Assembly: GCF_964656455.1 (NCBI RefSeq)
Contig: NC_135718.1
Location: 47,988,014-48,052,013, forward strand
DNA: 64,000 nt
Source: Halichoerus grypus
Lineage: Eukaryota > Chordata > Mammalia > Carnivora > Phocidae
Direction: 5' to 3'
Below the pieces are notes generated by a model that worked only from the letters and a program-made list of their open reading frames with translations, ran no database searches and had not been told where the DNA came from. The position numbers and the translations under genes are program-made. Below are positions 1 through 10,739 of the stretch, piece by piece (positions within the stretch are counted from its first letter, which is position 1; each line of letters starts with the position of its first letter).

Positions 1-230
1 CCAGTTCCTCAGCCAGAGATGATGAGCCTGGCCACCCACTTTCCGCTGCCTCGGTTTTGTTGTCTGTACATGGGTACAATAATACTCAAAAGGTCATGTT
101 ATGAAGAAAGAGTACGTACAAAACACCCTCAAGAAGGATAGCTATTAGCATAAATATTGCCCCATTTGAGACAGCTGAGTAAGCTCTGTTTGACTTCTTG
201 AGGCTGTGAATATAGCAAACTGCTTGTGGC

Positions 231-370
231 ACTGAGTTTAATTTTTAAAATTTTTTTTAAGATTTTATTTTCATTCCGGTTAACAGAGTGTGATGTTAGT
301 TTCAGGTGTACAATACAGTGACTCAACAATTCCATACATTCACAACAAGTACTGAGTTTAATATTTAAAA
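231..370 (-). mobile_element. Ultrashort L1 3'-end insertion with target-site duplication
   Basis: The insert at 251-350 reads on the minus strand as the last ~90 bases of a carnivore L1 3' UTR followed by an A-rich tail; on the plus strand this is a T-run at 251-258. It is flanked by 20-bp direct repeats at 231-250 and 351-370 that differ at one base, as expected for target-primed reverse transcription. The copy is severely 5'-truncated and carries no coding sequence. Confidence 0.8.
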
Positions 371-540
371 GGCTGTCCTAGGCCGAGCCATACCCACCAG
401 GTGAGGCAGGTAGATAAACAATGCTCACCTTCAGTTTCCTCAGTTTATAAAACTTAAGACTGAGGCCCACACCTTGAGGGATGACTAAGCAAGCCCCAAA
501 ACTAGGGTTCCCTTCTCTCAGGTGAGAGGAATGGACCCCA

Positions 541-760
541 GGGTTCAGCGACTTCATACAGACAGGGAGAGGGCCCCAGGGGTGCACTGACCTCATGCAC
601 AAGGAAAGGGGACCTAGGATGCACTGGCCTCATGCACACAGGGAGAGGGACCCCAGGATGCGCCGGCCTCATGCACACAGGGGGAAGGGTCCAGGAGTGA
701 GATGACCTTAGGCGGACAGGGAGGGAGAACCAGGGATGCAGAGGATTCACACAGACTGGC
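541..760. repeat. Minisatellite, about 38-bp unit, 5-6 diverged copies
   Basis: The phrase CCTCATGCAC recurs at 591, 628 and 667, and diverged copies (ACTTCATACA before, ACCTTAGGCG and ATTCACACA after) extend the array. Each copy has an AGGGAGAGGG-type purine block followed by a CC..GGATGC core. The period is 37-40 bp. Open frames of 74-121 codons across this array on the minus strand are by-products of the repeat and show no protein family. Confidence 0.75.
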
Positions 761-1140
761 TGTAAGCGAGAGGAGCTCTCCAGAGCAGAGCACCAAATCC
801 CGGAGCGCAAAGGCAGGCCCAGCCAAAGCCCCTCCCCCGCCCCCTGTGGCTCCAGCCCATCTGGCAACCATCTAAATGGGGCAGGAATGTTTACAGGCTG
901 CAGGCCCTGGCCCGGAAGCCTGAGACTCCCCTGCCTCCCCGAGGCATCCGGCGGCCAGGTGGGACGGATCCAGGGCGTCAGGATGCTGTGAGAAGGCCCA
1001 GCTGGGCCGGGGCCCTCCCTCCTCTCCTTCGGTGGAAATCAGGCCTGTTCTTGCTCCCCTCGGCTCTGGTATTTTGATACTGTGAGAGGTCTTAGGGGAG
1101 GGGAGCAGCAGAGAGCTGGGCAGGGACGCGGAGAACCTGG
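761..1140. other. GC-rich single-copy DNA
   Basis: This stretch is GC-rich with scattered CpG and contains no recognisable repeat or exon. It leads into the promoter-like motif cluster at 1147. Confidence 0.4.
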
Positions 1141-1146
1141 GGTAGT

Positions 1147-1186
1147 GGGCGGGGCTAGGCAGCTCATTGGCCTCCTGGGACGTCAG
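1147..1186 (+). promoter_or_regulatory. Promoter-like cluster: GC box, inverted CCAAT box, CRE-like site
   Basis: Seen: GGGCGGGGC at 1147-1155, ATTGG (inverted CCAAT) at 1166-1170 and GACGTCAG at 1179-1186, all within 40 bp of GC-rich DNA. These are classical SP/KLF, NF-Y and CREB/ATF binding words, and their tight spacing is typical of proximal promoters. No first exon, clear splice donor or full CpG island was recognised downstream, so promoter activity is an inference. Confidence 0.35.
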
Positions 1187-1189
1187 TCA

Positions 1190-1719
1190 TCACTGCTCTG
1201 CAAAGCTGCGGAGTGGAGCGGCAGGAAGGAGGCACCTAGGAGGCTTTGCGGGAAAGAGGCAGGGCCTGGGAGCTGTCGGGAAGAGCAGAAGAGGTGGAAA
1301 CGGGCTTTGGGGAGAGGGTGTTGCCCCTCCGTGCTCCCAGCTGCTGGAGAGCAGCTGGACCCAGTCCCCAGGACTGCCTGAGACGAAACACTGCTGCAGA
1401 AGCTTTCCCTTGGCCAGGGATCCAGCAGAGCCAGTCCATGACTGGCACGTCCACCCACCCCGGTGCTTGCGCTGGCGACCCAGCGGTCCACCTTTGCCGC
1501 CTTCCTCACCCACTTGCTGCAGCCAAGCCTTCATCAAACCCTCCTGACTTTTCCTCCTCTCTTTCGAACCCACCTACTTGTCCTGGCCCCGCTGCCACAC
1601 ACACCCCCAATACATATCACCTCCATCCCGGGTTCTGCCCTCACCTTCCCAACCGGCTTTCCAGCTTCTCTTCTCAACAACCCCCCCCCCATAACCCATC
1701 TATCATTCCCCTCTTCCAC
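1190..1719. other. GC/C-rich single-copy DNA with C10 run
   Basis: No gene or repeat family is recognised. It includes a C homopolymer at 1681-1690. Several overlapping frames of 99-160 codons exist on both strands, but none has homology that I recognise or a consistent splice context. Confidence 0.4.
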
Positions 1720-1850
1720 CCTCAGTAGCTCCCCACTGCTTGGCCCTAAGGACAGGGTCTACATTTATTTTGCTCACCCTTGGGTCCTCCAAGATTTAGC
1801 ACACTGCCCAGTATGGTAGGTGCTCAATAAAAACCTGCTGACTGAATGGA
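1720..1850 (+). mobile_element. L2 3'-end fragment
   Basis: The order 'constant text, ACAGGGTCTAC, TAGCACACTGCCCAGTATGG, GGTGCTCAATAAA, CTGACTGAATG' matches the 3' terminus of L2 (the ancient CR1-clade LINE). It is diverged and carries no coding sequence. Confidence 0.65.
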
Positions 1851-3009
1851 AGCAGGGAGGAAATAGAGGGAGGGGAGAGCAGCAAGGCCTCCTTGCCCAA
1901 GGGAAGTCAGACAAGCAAAGGAGCAGAGTCAAGGGAACCTGGGGAAGTTGGAGCGAGCACCAAGACAGCCAGAATATTCTCTTCCCCTCATTTTCACCCA
2001 AGTGGTTCAGACCCTGTTGGGCCAGACTGGGCTTGTCCCTTCCCAGAGACTGTGAACCAAGCAACTGTACGAGGCCCCTGAGGTTACCTTGTCCCCTCTT
2101 CTCCTGTGGCAGCCCTCTGCAGAGCCCCCAGGTGCGGTCAGGTCTCCTGCTCAGCCACTTCGGTGACAGCATGTTCACCACCCATCAGGACGGCCCATGT
2201 TGAGTAGCCTCTGCCTCCCAGGACTTGGACAATCCCCAAGGGGATTTTGAAGAGCACTGGGCAAAGCCCCGAGACACAGTCAAGCTGACCGGCACCCTCA
2301 GGGTCAAAGTCAGCCTTCCTTCCCCCAGGGACCTCGGTCACTGCTCTGCCAGGAATCAGTGCCCCCCTGCCTCGACCCCCAGGCTGTCTGCTCTGGCCCC
2401 ACACCACTTGGTTAATGCTGCTCCTTAAGTTTGAAGTCCAGAACTAAACACAGCCCTCCCAGGAGCCTGGAGGGAAGCTGGCCAAATGGGGGGGAAGCCA
2501 ATGAGGAAAACGAACATGCCCACATCTGTGCCAGGGATGGACGCCATCAGCTGGAGATTTAGGCATTTTCTGGAGCTGCCACGAGGCAGGGGGAAGCTTG
2601 ACCTCAGGCAGGGCATGGGGCTGGTCCTGTGCCAGTACTGAGGCTCAGTCTTCTGTTTTGAACCCCACCATCTAGGTCCATCTGGGAAGAACGGAGAAGA
2701 ACCTGGGCTACAACTCCCCTCTGGCCCCCTCTTCTCTTCCACCCCACACTCCCTCCCAAAGAAACAGACTCCACGGGAGACACTGGACCTCACTTCAATT
2801 GGGGTGAGCAGTTAGTAACAACTCAATGCATCATCTTTCCAGAGGGATTAGCACTGTCAGGCTCCAGGATTTAAGCCAAAGCAGCAGAGCAATGATGAGG
2901 GGATTTGAAGCGCTGGCCGGCAGACTGGGGCTGAAGAGAGGGCCTGGGACACCTCCCAGCCGCTGTGAGCCCATTGCGACATTATGGGCATTAGAGATGC
3001 AGACCTGGG
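1851..3009. other. Single-copy DNA, nothing recognised
   Basis: Mixed composition with no repeat, exon or strong regulatory signature that I could support. The frames present are short and overlap on both strands. Confidence 0.4.
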
Positions 3010-3170
3010 CTTTGTTGGCTTTGCCACTCGCTTGCTGTGTGGACTCATCACTGCACCTTTCTGACCCAGTTTCCTCATTTGTACAAGGGGGATAATCCTT
3101 CCAATCTCATCAAATTGTAGGGCAGGGCAAATGAAACAACGCAGGTGGGCCGCCAGGCACGGGGTAGGCG
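3010..3170 (-). mobile_element. MIR SINE fragment
   Basis: The antisense MIR core is readable: TTGCTGTGTGGACTCATCAC, then CAGTTTCCTCATTTGTACAA and GGGGGATAATCC, followed by a diverged ATGA/GGCACGGGG segment. This is the usual layout of a minus-strand MIR. Confidence 0.75.
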
Positions 3171-4244
3171 CTCCGTCACCGCTTCTTCCTTCTTGCACGG
3201 AGCGAGCATTTGGCCATTTTCCTGGCAGAGTGGACAGAGAATGGACCTGGGCGGGCCGTGGGTAAAGGCATTAAACCTGTGCACTTGAACCTTGGTTATT
3301 TCCTGCAGCCTGACATGACTGGACTGTGGAACTGTCCAAACCCTCTCTCCACTTTTTGCCCCAGGGCAGCCTGCAAATCAGAGAAAGCATCGCAGAGGCT
3401 ATGGGGGCCTTGGGAGACTCACTGCTTCCCACCCCCGAGTCCCTGCCTTCACCTCCTGAGAAATCCCAGGCCAAGGCCCTCTGGAGTTGCTCCCAGAGAC
3501 AGGGCACTCAGCACTCCTATCCTCCGCTGTTCGATCGACTGCCACCCCAAACCTCGGGGATTTAACGTTTATCATCATCTCTCCTGCTTCTGTGGATTGA
3601 CTGGGCTCAACTGGGCAGTTTGCACTCCCGGTCCCAGAGGGGACTGCCGTCAGCTGTCCTCGGGGACTGGAGTCATCTGAAGGTTTGGCTGCTCTGGATG
3701 TCCCAGATGTTTCCCTCACATGGCTTTCCAGAGGGAGCATCCCACGAGAGAATTCCAGGGGAGCCAGGCAGAAGCCACAGGCTTCCTATGGCCTAATCTC
3801 AGAAGTCTTGGAACATCACTTCTGCCACATTCCATGGGTCAAGCAAGACCAAGCCCAGCCCAGATTCAAAGCAAGGGGGACGGGAGTCCACCTTCCTGTT
3901 GTGGGATGGGCAAGTTCACACTGTCAAAGAGCATGTGGCGTAGAGATAGTGTGATGGGCATCTCTGGAAAATAGTCTTTCATGCCTACCCACCTATGCTT
4001 CCCAGGCAAGGGAACTTGTGCTCACGAGGGAGAGGAATGAGCACTGTCCCAGGAGTCAGACGGATCCAGGCCCTACTTGCAGTCCACTCTAGGACCAGCC
4101 AGCTGTCACCCACACCGGCAAGGCAGCAGGTCTGTCCCATCCGGCTTCAAGTGTCTCCTCCTCTGCTTTAGGGGTGGTTCTAAGGATAAAATGAGATCAC
4201 CTGCATCTTTCTAATCTAACAAGTGTTCGCAAGCACCTTATTTA
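3171..4244. other. Single-copy DNA, nothing recognised
   Basis: No repeat family or exon is recognised. Frames of 79-156 codons overlap on both strands without homology that I recognise. Confidence 0.4.
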
Positions 4245-4920
4245 TTCGTTCATTCAACAACTATTTGCAGGGCGCCTGGGTGGTTCAGTTGGTTAAGCGG
4301 CTGCCTTCGGCTCAGGTCATGATCCCAGAGTCCTGGGATCGAGCCCCGCGTCGGGCTCCCTGCTCAGAGGGGAACCTGCTTCTCCCTCTGCCCCTCCCCC
4401 TGCTTGTGCTTGCCCCCTCCCTCTCTCCCCCTCTCTCTCTGTATCAAATGAATAAAAAATCTTAAAAAAAAAAAAAACTATTTGCAGAGCGTCTATTTGC
4501 ACCTGCCCAGAGAGGAGTCTGACATGGCCAGGGGACACAGGGTTGGCAGAGTATCCACAAGGGAGAAGCTGCCTTTGATTAGGGAAGGAGACATGAGGGA
4601 GGACTTCCACCTTCAAACACAGACCTGGCCTTCCTCTTAAAGGACCCATGCAGGTCTCCAGGGAGGGAAGGAGGGGAGAGGAAGGGTCCTCCGGATGAAG
4701 CAGGGCGTGGAAAGCGTGGCAGGTTTAGCAGGCCACCTGGATGCGGGAAGACAGGGAGGAGTGGCCTCAGCAATGGGAAAGCTCACAGGGGAGAGGATGG
4801 GAAGGAAGGGGTCTGCTGGCCTCAGAAAAGTTTAGACTTTAAACCAAGGGGAATCTGTGAGCGACTTTACCATAATCAGACCTATCTCCTAGAAAGAGCG
4901 AAAGGCTGTGTTGTGGAGAA
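4245..4920 (-). mobile_element. L2 fragment, antisense, interrupted by a SINEC
   Basis: On the plus strand it begins with the reversed L2 3' end (TTCATTCAACAACTATTTGC..AGCGTCTATTTGC) and continues through L2 body sequence resembling the reverse complement of L2 ORF2/3' UTR. The SINEC at 4271-4475 splits it, so the L2 is the older insertion. Confidence 0.55.
4259..4487 (+). mobile_element. SINEC (tRNA-derived carnivore SINE) with 12-bp target duplication
   Basis: The element runs 4271-4475: a tRNA-like head GGCGCCTGGGTGGTTCAG (A box region), a B-box-like GGGATCGAGCCCC, a CT-rich middle and an AATAAA/A-run tail. Direct repeats AACTATTTGCAG flank it at 4259-4270 and 4476-4487 with no mismatch, so it is a comparatively recent insertion. 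It sits inside an L2. An 80-codon open frame crossing it is not a gene. Confidence 0.93.
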
Positions 4921-4954
4921 CAGAGTTGAAGAGGGTGGCCGAAGGAACACGGCA

Positions 4955-5165
4955 ATGTTATTAATGATTCAGTTATTTATTTACTGGATTCCAGGCCCTG
5001 TTCCAAGCTCTTTACATCGAGGAACCTACGAAACTATAGGACAACTGCATAAGATAGGTGCTAGTCTTGTCCCCACCTTACAGATGAGAACACTGAGGCA
5101 TAGGGAAAGAAAGTTTCCTGCCCAAAGTCCCCAAACAAGGAAGTGGCAGAGCTAAGAGCTCAGCC
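4955..5165 (+). mobile_element. MIR SINE fragment
   Basis: The sense MIR order is visible: CCAGGCCCTGTTCCAAGCTC, a TTTACAT segment, CACCTTACAGATGAGAACAC, TGAGGCATAGG, then TGCCCAAAG..GTGGCAGAGCTAA. It is close to full length but diverged. Confidence 0.8.
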
Positions 5166-5224
5166 ACGGGGGTGGCTCCAGGGTCTGCCCGTTTCACCTC
5201 CGGGCTTGCCCTGCTGGGCTGTAA

Positions 5225-5345
5225 CCCAGGTGAGAGACACGGTGGGATCAGGTGTTTCCTGCTCACCACTGGGTCAGGGGCTAGCCCAGAGCCTGGCAGG
5301 GAACAGGCGCTCAGGAACGGCATACGAGAACGTGAATGAATGAAA
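5225..5345 (+). mobile_element. L2 3'-end fragment
   Basis: CTAGCCCAGAGCCTGGCAGG, then CAGGCGCTCAGGAACG and GTGAATGAATGAA match the L2 3' terminus in sense orientation. Confidence 0.6.
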
Positions 5346-6084
5346 GGAGAGGACCCGAGAACCCATTCTAAATCTCTGCTCAGCTCAGTGGCTGCATCCA
5401 CCACCGACCCAGCCTATGGAGCGCCAGGGACGCTGATTGAGAAATAAGGCACTGAGCCTGCCTGCAGACTGACAAGCCAGGCTCCTCGGAGACCCGTGCA
5501 GACGGATGCAGGCTCGTTTTGCGTTGCCTGCTGCAGCATTCACGGAGCCCAGAACCAGGCTGCACCTTTCCCACAGCGCGCCCCAGCTCCTCGGCTCCCC
5601 ATCCACCTCTGCCCCCTCCCATCCCCTTTGAAAGGGCCAAGTATAGCTCCACAACGATGCCAGTCGTAGGACTCAGAACTAGAGTCCCCTGCTGGAAGGC
5701 TGCTGTCAGCCAAGCTGGGCAGGCACCGCTCTGCAGCAAACACTGAGGATCTGCTGGGAATTTCCTGATGGGCTGGTGCCAGGAGAAGCAAAACAGAGGC
5801 TCACTGGGGACAAGCGGCACTTTACCAACAGCGTAGGTCCCAGGTCCAGAGGCAGGCTCTCGCCTGCACGGGGAATTGGAGGCACCACTTGTCATCTCAT
5901 TAAATCCTCAGTGGCTGTCCCGCCCGCCAGGGCTCCAACAGCAGTCTAGCTCTCTCTGGCTTCAGCCTTCCTGGGCTCCTTTTGCAGCAAGCGCCCATGG
6001 GGCCCCACGCATCAGGCACTGGCTCTCCATCATGAGCCTAGAGCTTTTGCACACTGCCTCGACCCCTAACCCCTGAAATCTAAC
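5346..6084. other. Single-copy DNA, nothing recognised
   Basis: No repeat family, exon or RNA gene is recognised. A 171-codon minus-strand frame here has no domain that I know and overlaps equally long frames on the other strand. Confidence 0.4.
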
Positions 6085-6180
6085 CCTCCCAAAAAACCAG
6101 GGCGCAAGAGAGATAATCGGCCCCATGCGACAGGTGGGGGAGCCCAGGAGCTGAAGTGACTTGGCTCAGTGAAGATGCCA
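6085..6180 (+). mobile_element. MIR fragment
   Basis: GAGATAATCGGCCCCATGCG, ACAGGTGGGGGAGCCCAGGA and GTGACTTGGCTCAGTGA are diverged equivalents of the MIR central core in sense orientation. Confidence 0.5.
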
Positions 6181-6814
6181 CGCAGGGCCAGGCTTCAGGC
6201 ATGGAAAAATGGAGGAGGACACGCTGCAGAGAAGGGCCCCATCGAGGGGAGAGGCACAGATCGAGCATGTGGTGTTGGTGAGCACGGAACGCCAGGGCAG
6301 TTCAATGCTACCCACCATTCTGAGGCCAACCAAATGGAGGAGCGATGGAGGCAGGTAGGGGGTGACTTTTTTATAATAATAACCCTCACAAAGCATGGCC
6401 CAGCAGAGGGTCTATTCAAAAGCCCATGGTATATTCCTTCAGTCCTGGGGGTAACTTACTGCAGGGGCCACTCATACATTATTTTTTTTGAAGCAAGTTC
6501 TGTGTCCACAAACACAGGGGGTCTAGGGAGAAGGCAGCCCTGGGTTTGACAGCTGAGCTCATGGAGCATAGTATATGACATCAGCTAGGCAGTGATGAAA
6601 GGGAGAGATCTGTCATAGCAACACTCTACTTCATCCCTGCCAAACCTCTGGACCAGAAGCATCTTAGCTCAGAGCAGCCATAGGTGAAGTCAGTTGACAG
6701 AGGAGGTACCCCTCTCCCATCGAGGGTCCTCTCCCAGGGTTTGGTGCTGCAAGCACCCAAGGATATGCATCACGGGGCCAACATACTTGGAGCTACTTTT
6801 GTACCAAGACAACC
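6181..6814. other. Single-copy DNA, nothing recognised
   Basis: No repeat family or exon is recognised. A 126-codon plus-strand frame lacks recognisable homology. Confidence 0.4.
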
Positions 6815-6925
6815 ATTGTATGGATGACAGCATCAAGCCCTAAGGAAGGGAGGCAACTTGCAAGATCACACAGCAAGTCAGCATTAGAGCCAAGCTCAAT
6901 CCTAGGGTTCCCAAGCCTTGATTTC
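6815..6925 (+). mobile_element. MIR fragment
   Basis: GGGAGGCAACTTGCAAGATC, ACACAGCAAGTCAGCATTAG and AGCCAAGCTCAATCCTAGG follow the 3' half of the MIR consensus. Confidence 0.65.
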
Positions 6926-7099
6926 CACTCTGAGCTAAAACTGATGCTGCTCCCTGGATCGGCTGTGAGAGAACCAGCAAGAAAGCCAGCCCGTTCCTGG
7001 ACTGGCTCCCTCTCCTCCTCTGTCTTGCTCTACGACACATCCCACTTTCCCTACTCTGGGTAAGTCCATACGGCGACGCCTTTTTCCTGCAGCTGCTCC

Positions 7100-7755
7100 C
7101 ACCTGTCTTGCCTTCCCCTAGAGTCTCTGCTCATGCACATTCTCCCTGCAAGACTCTGCTCAGCTCCTTGACTTTCAAGGTACCTTCTCTGACCCTCCAG
7201 CTCTCCATAACTGTTGTACTCCCTCTCTTGGAGTCCTCAAGTGACTTTGCATCACACTCATGTTTCTTTGTGTGGTCCACTTGCCCCTGGCCCAGCCACT
7301 TCCCAACTCTTCAGCCTCCACCACACTCGGCTCCCTTTTGCTCCAGCCGTGCTATCCCCCCTGCGGTCCCCCAACCCTTGGAACATGTTCCCACCCAGGG
7401 TCTTGCACCTGTTATCTTCCTCCTACAGCTCCCAGCTCACTCACCCCACACTTCTTCCTATCCCCAGGTCACCTCCTTAGAGGTCCCTACCACCCCATTA
7501 AATCTGCCTTTGTGCCTCTCAACTCTCTATCCTTAGGGCTAACTCGTTTTCTTTCAACACACTTTCTTTCAAAGTGATTGCCTGAAATTATATTAAGTAT
7601 TTAGTTAGCTAAATACTTTATTGTCTGACTCCCCCATGAGCACACAAGCTCCATTAGAGCAGATACTTGGCCATGTCCACTGCCATGGCCCTCATCACTA
7701 GAACAGGGTCTGGCCCATGGGGACCTTGACTAATAAGTCAATGAATTAATAAATA
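7100..7755 (+). mobile_element. L2 3' region, sense
   Basis: Pyrimidine-rich L2 text runs through CTTGACTTTCAAGGTACCTT and CTCTGACCCTCCAG to TGTCTGACTCCCCCATGAGC, AAGCTCCATTAGAGCAGATA and ACAGGGTCTGGCCCATGG, ending with AATGAATTAATAAATAAAT. This is the classical order of the L2 3' UTR. The 142-codon frame in it is a by-product of CT-rich sequence. Confidence 0.65.
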
Positions 7756-7949
7756 AATAAACTGTTGTAGTAAAACAACATCTCAGAATTAGAAGGAGCT
7801 AGGATTCCCCTAGTGTGTACAAGGTGAACCATTTTCAGTAAGTCTTTGTCTATATGAACATTGTGAGTCACTCAAAATCAGTGCATCAGCACTATTCTAA
7901 TGTCTCAATCTCATGCGATCCCACAAAAGAAATATCATGTAATGATGAT
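7756..7949. other. Single-copy AT-rich spacer
   Basis: Nothing is recognised between the L2 end and the L1 fragment. Confidence 0.35.
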
Positions 7950-8915
7950 CTGAATATGAAACTAAGAAAGCAATTCCATCTATAATAGTGTCAAAAAGAA
8001 TACTTAGGAATACATTTAACAAAAGAACTGTAAGATGTATTACTCTGAAAACTATAAAACATTATTGAAGGAAATTAAAGCTCTAAATACATGGAAAGAC
8101 ATCATATGTCAATGGATTGGAAGACTTAATACTGTTAAGATGGAAACACTCCCTGAATTGATTTACAGATTCAATGCAATTCCCATCAAAATCCCACCTG
8201 GCTTCTTTGCAGAAATGGGCAAGCTGATCCTAAAACTCACATGGAAATTGAAGGGGCCCAGAGTAGTGAAAACAATCTTGAAAAAAAGAAACAAATGTGG
8301 AGGATACATAGTTCCTGATTTCAAAACTTACTTCAAAATTACAGTAATCAAGACAGTATAGTACTGGTATAAGGATAAACATATAAATTAGTGGAATAGA
8401 ATTGAAAATCCAGAGATAAACCCTCACATTTACAGTCAATTCATTTTCAACAAGGGTGCCAAAACAATTCAATGAAGAAAGAATAGTCTTCTCAATAAAA
8501 TGGTGCTGGGACAATATGTGGAAGAATGAAACTGGATCCCTACCTCATACCATATACAAAAATTAACTAAAAGCAAGGCAAAATCCCAAAGGTAAGAACT
8601 AAGACAATAATATTGTTATAAGAAATGTAGGAATAATTTTTTCTGATCTTGGATTGCAATGGTTTCTTAGCTATGACCTCAAAAGCACAAGCAACAACAG
8701 AAAAAATAGAAAAACAGAACTTCATCAAAATTAATAACTTTTCCGTTTTAAAGGACACCATCAAGAAAGTGAAAAGACAGCCCATAGAATAGGAGGAAAT
8801 ATTTGCAAATCATAGATCTCATAAGAGACTTGTATTTAGAATACATTTAAAAAACTGTTATAACTCAATTATAAAGGGGAAAATAACCCAATTAATGAAA
8901 CAATGTCCAAGCTTT
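7950..8915 (+). pseudogene. L1 ORF2 C-terminal fragment (LINE-1)
   Basis: The 109-codon frame at 8035-8361 encodes a typical L1 ORF2 segment downstream of the reverse-transcriptase active site, with readable stretches such as YSENYKTLLKEIKALNTWKD, KIPPGFFAEMGKLILKLTWK and KKRNKCGGYIVPDFKTYFK. Related sequence continues to about 8915 in shifting frames with stops. Neither a 5' end nor a poly-A tail is present, so both ends are truncated. It is a dead retrotransposon relic with no host function evident. Confidence 0.88.
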
Positions 8916-9224
8916 ACCAGAAAGAATGTCAGGTCCATTCCTAGTGCCTGCTAGGGACAGGGAGTGCCAGCACCTGAGCCACACATTTACCTGCTATGAT
9001 CCAGTTTACCCCCTCCTGGAAGAGGCAAGAGAAACCAAGCCATTGAGGAGAATGGAATGGCCTGGCACCTAGAGACCAAGGTGGATCAGGTCCTGGCCTC
9101 TGAACCACCTTCAGCCATCTGGCGGCCTCATATCTCATCACACCCCTACTCTTGCCGATGTCATGGCCATGTACCTTATGTCCACCAATGCCTCAGCCAA
9201 AATCAGAACACAGGCATCTGGATC
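8916..9224. other. Single-copy DNA, nothing recognised
   Basis: This is the spacer between the L1 relic and the SINEC; no gene or repeat is supported. Confidence 0.35.
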
Positions 9225-9476
9225 AAGAATACATACTCTTGGTTGCCTGGGTGGCTCAGTCAGTTAAGCATCTGCCTTTGGCTCAGGTCATGGTCTTCAG
9301 GTCCTGGGATCAAGCCCCGCTTCAGGCATCCTGCTCAGCAGGGAGTCTGCTTCTCTCTCTCTCTCTGTCTCCTTCTCCCTCTGCCCCTCCCCACTGCACA
9401 TTCTCTCTCTCTCTCTAATAAATAAATAAATAAATAAACTTTTAAAAAATTAAAAATAAAAAGAGTACATGCTCTT
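9225..9476 (+). mobile_element. SINEC with 16-bp target duplication
   Basis: The element at 9241-9460 has the tRNA-derived head (TGCCTGGGTGGCTCAGTCAG), the B-box-like GGGATCAAGCCCC, a long CT stretch and a (AATA)n tail. Direct repeats AAGAATACATACTCTT (9225-9240) and AAGAGTACATGCTCTT (9461-9476) match at 14 of 16 positions, so this copy is older than the ones at 4271 and 22215. Confidence 0.92.
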
Positions 9477-9574
9477 ACCCACCATGCCATATCTCAGACC
9501 CTGCTGAGGCCTTCACCTGATATGTGTCAGACCCTTCCTCAAACCTTTCCTCATGAAAGCTCATGCCTGCCTTG

Positions 9575-9690
9575 GGAAAGAAGTACTGTTTCCCCATTTT
9601 ACAGATGATGACTCCGAGGCTCTGAGAGGTTGAGTACTTGCCCCAGTTATACCATGGCAGAGCCAGGATTCTCCACCAGGTCCGTCTGAC
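9575..9690 (+). mobile_element. MIR fragment
   Basis: TTTCCCCATTTTACAGATGA, TGACTCCGAGGCTCTGAGAG, GTACTTGCCCCAGTTATACC and GGCAGAGCCAGGATTC give the MIR core in order. Confidence 0.8.
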
Positions 9691-10515
9691 TCCAGTGCTC
9701 ATCCCACAGTCTCAAGCCAGCTCTAACAAAGAACAGCTCCTCTTTCCTTCAGACAGTCCCAGCCAACACAAAACAACAAAGTCATGTCTGAAGGAAAGAA
9801 AACCTGGCATGGAAACCCTGAAGTTCCTCAAGGTCCCCATCAGGGCTCTGAACACCCTCACCCTTTGGCAGGTCCTCCCAGAATCCCATCCCCATCTCCA
9901 GCTATCGCCATATTTCTTTCCCTTCCTTCATAGCTAACGATCTAAGGGGAAGTCACTTACACCATGGTCTCTGCTTCTTGACTGTCCTCTCATGAGTCAC
10001 TCCCAGGCAACTTGGCTCTGTCCCCTCCTCTCCAACCCAGACCTCACCACTTGGTCCTAATGCATATCCAAGGCACACTTTGGACTTTTCCATCCAGGAC
10101 CCCTTAGTAGCCAATGACCCTGCTAACCAGCTTCTCCTTCTTGAAACTTGTTCTTCCTCTGACTCTTTTAGCAAATACTTTCTGTGCTTCTCCTTGGTCC
10201 TCCTGATTTCAGAGCAGTGGAGGAGGGCCATTTTGTACCTGCCACCAGCATTTCACTTTATGTGCTGAGGTGACCTCTGCCTCTCTGCCTCAAGATGTCC
10301 TCTGAGGCCATATCCCTCAGCTCAAATGCAGGCATGGCTAAAACATGGAGGTAATGCCCCCAGGGGCAACCATCAACCAGTGGAAGATGAGAGCTGGTGG
10401 ATGAACACCCCATTCTTGGGAATGAGAATTAATTCTAAGGTGTGTTCTCCACAGTTCCTGAGGGGGTCCCAATGGGCTTGAGCTCAGTTGCCCATAGCAG
10501 TCACCAGCCTCCTAT
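9691..10515. other. Mostly single-copy DNA, possible L2 remnant
   Basis: The text around 10080-10340 (CTTCTCCTTCTTGAAACTTG, CCTTGGTCCTCCTGATTTC, CTCAGCTCAAATGCAGGC) has L2-like wording but is too diverged for a firm call. No exon is recognised. Confidence 0.3.
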
Positions 10516-10600
10516 TGGCCTGCTTCCCCTCCCCCCTCCCCCCAACTCCCCCCACCCCCAGTCTCTCTCTCTCTCTCTGTCTCTCTCTTTCTCAATCTAC
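10516..10600. repeat. Low-complexity C-rich and (CT)n tract
   Basis: A CCCCTCCCCCCTCCCCCC-type tract is followed by TCTCTCTCTCTCTCTGTCTC, giving a continuous pyrimidine tract of about 85 bp on the plus strand. Confidence 0.8.
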
Positions 10601-10739
10601 TCCCTTACTCCAGCTTTTGGGATCACCTTGCACATAAACCACCTGCACCCAAGCCCTGGTCTAGGCTCTGCTCTGGGGGAGGCACCATTGTCTCATTGTC
10701 TTCCTTTATCTTCTGGCCCATTCATTTTCCATCTCTTCA

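Noticed and set aside
4271..4345. tRNA-like sequence with A and B boxes
   Set aside because: It is the tRNA-derived head of a SINEC with flanking target duplications, not a tRNA gene. The same applies to 9241, 16638, 22215, 23119 and 47827 (minus).
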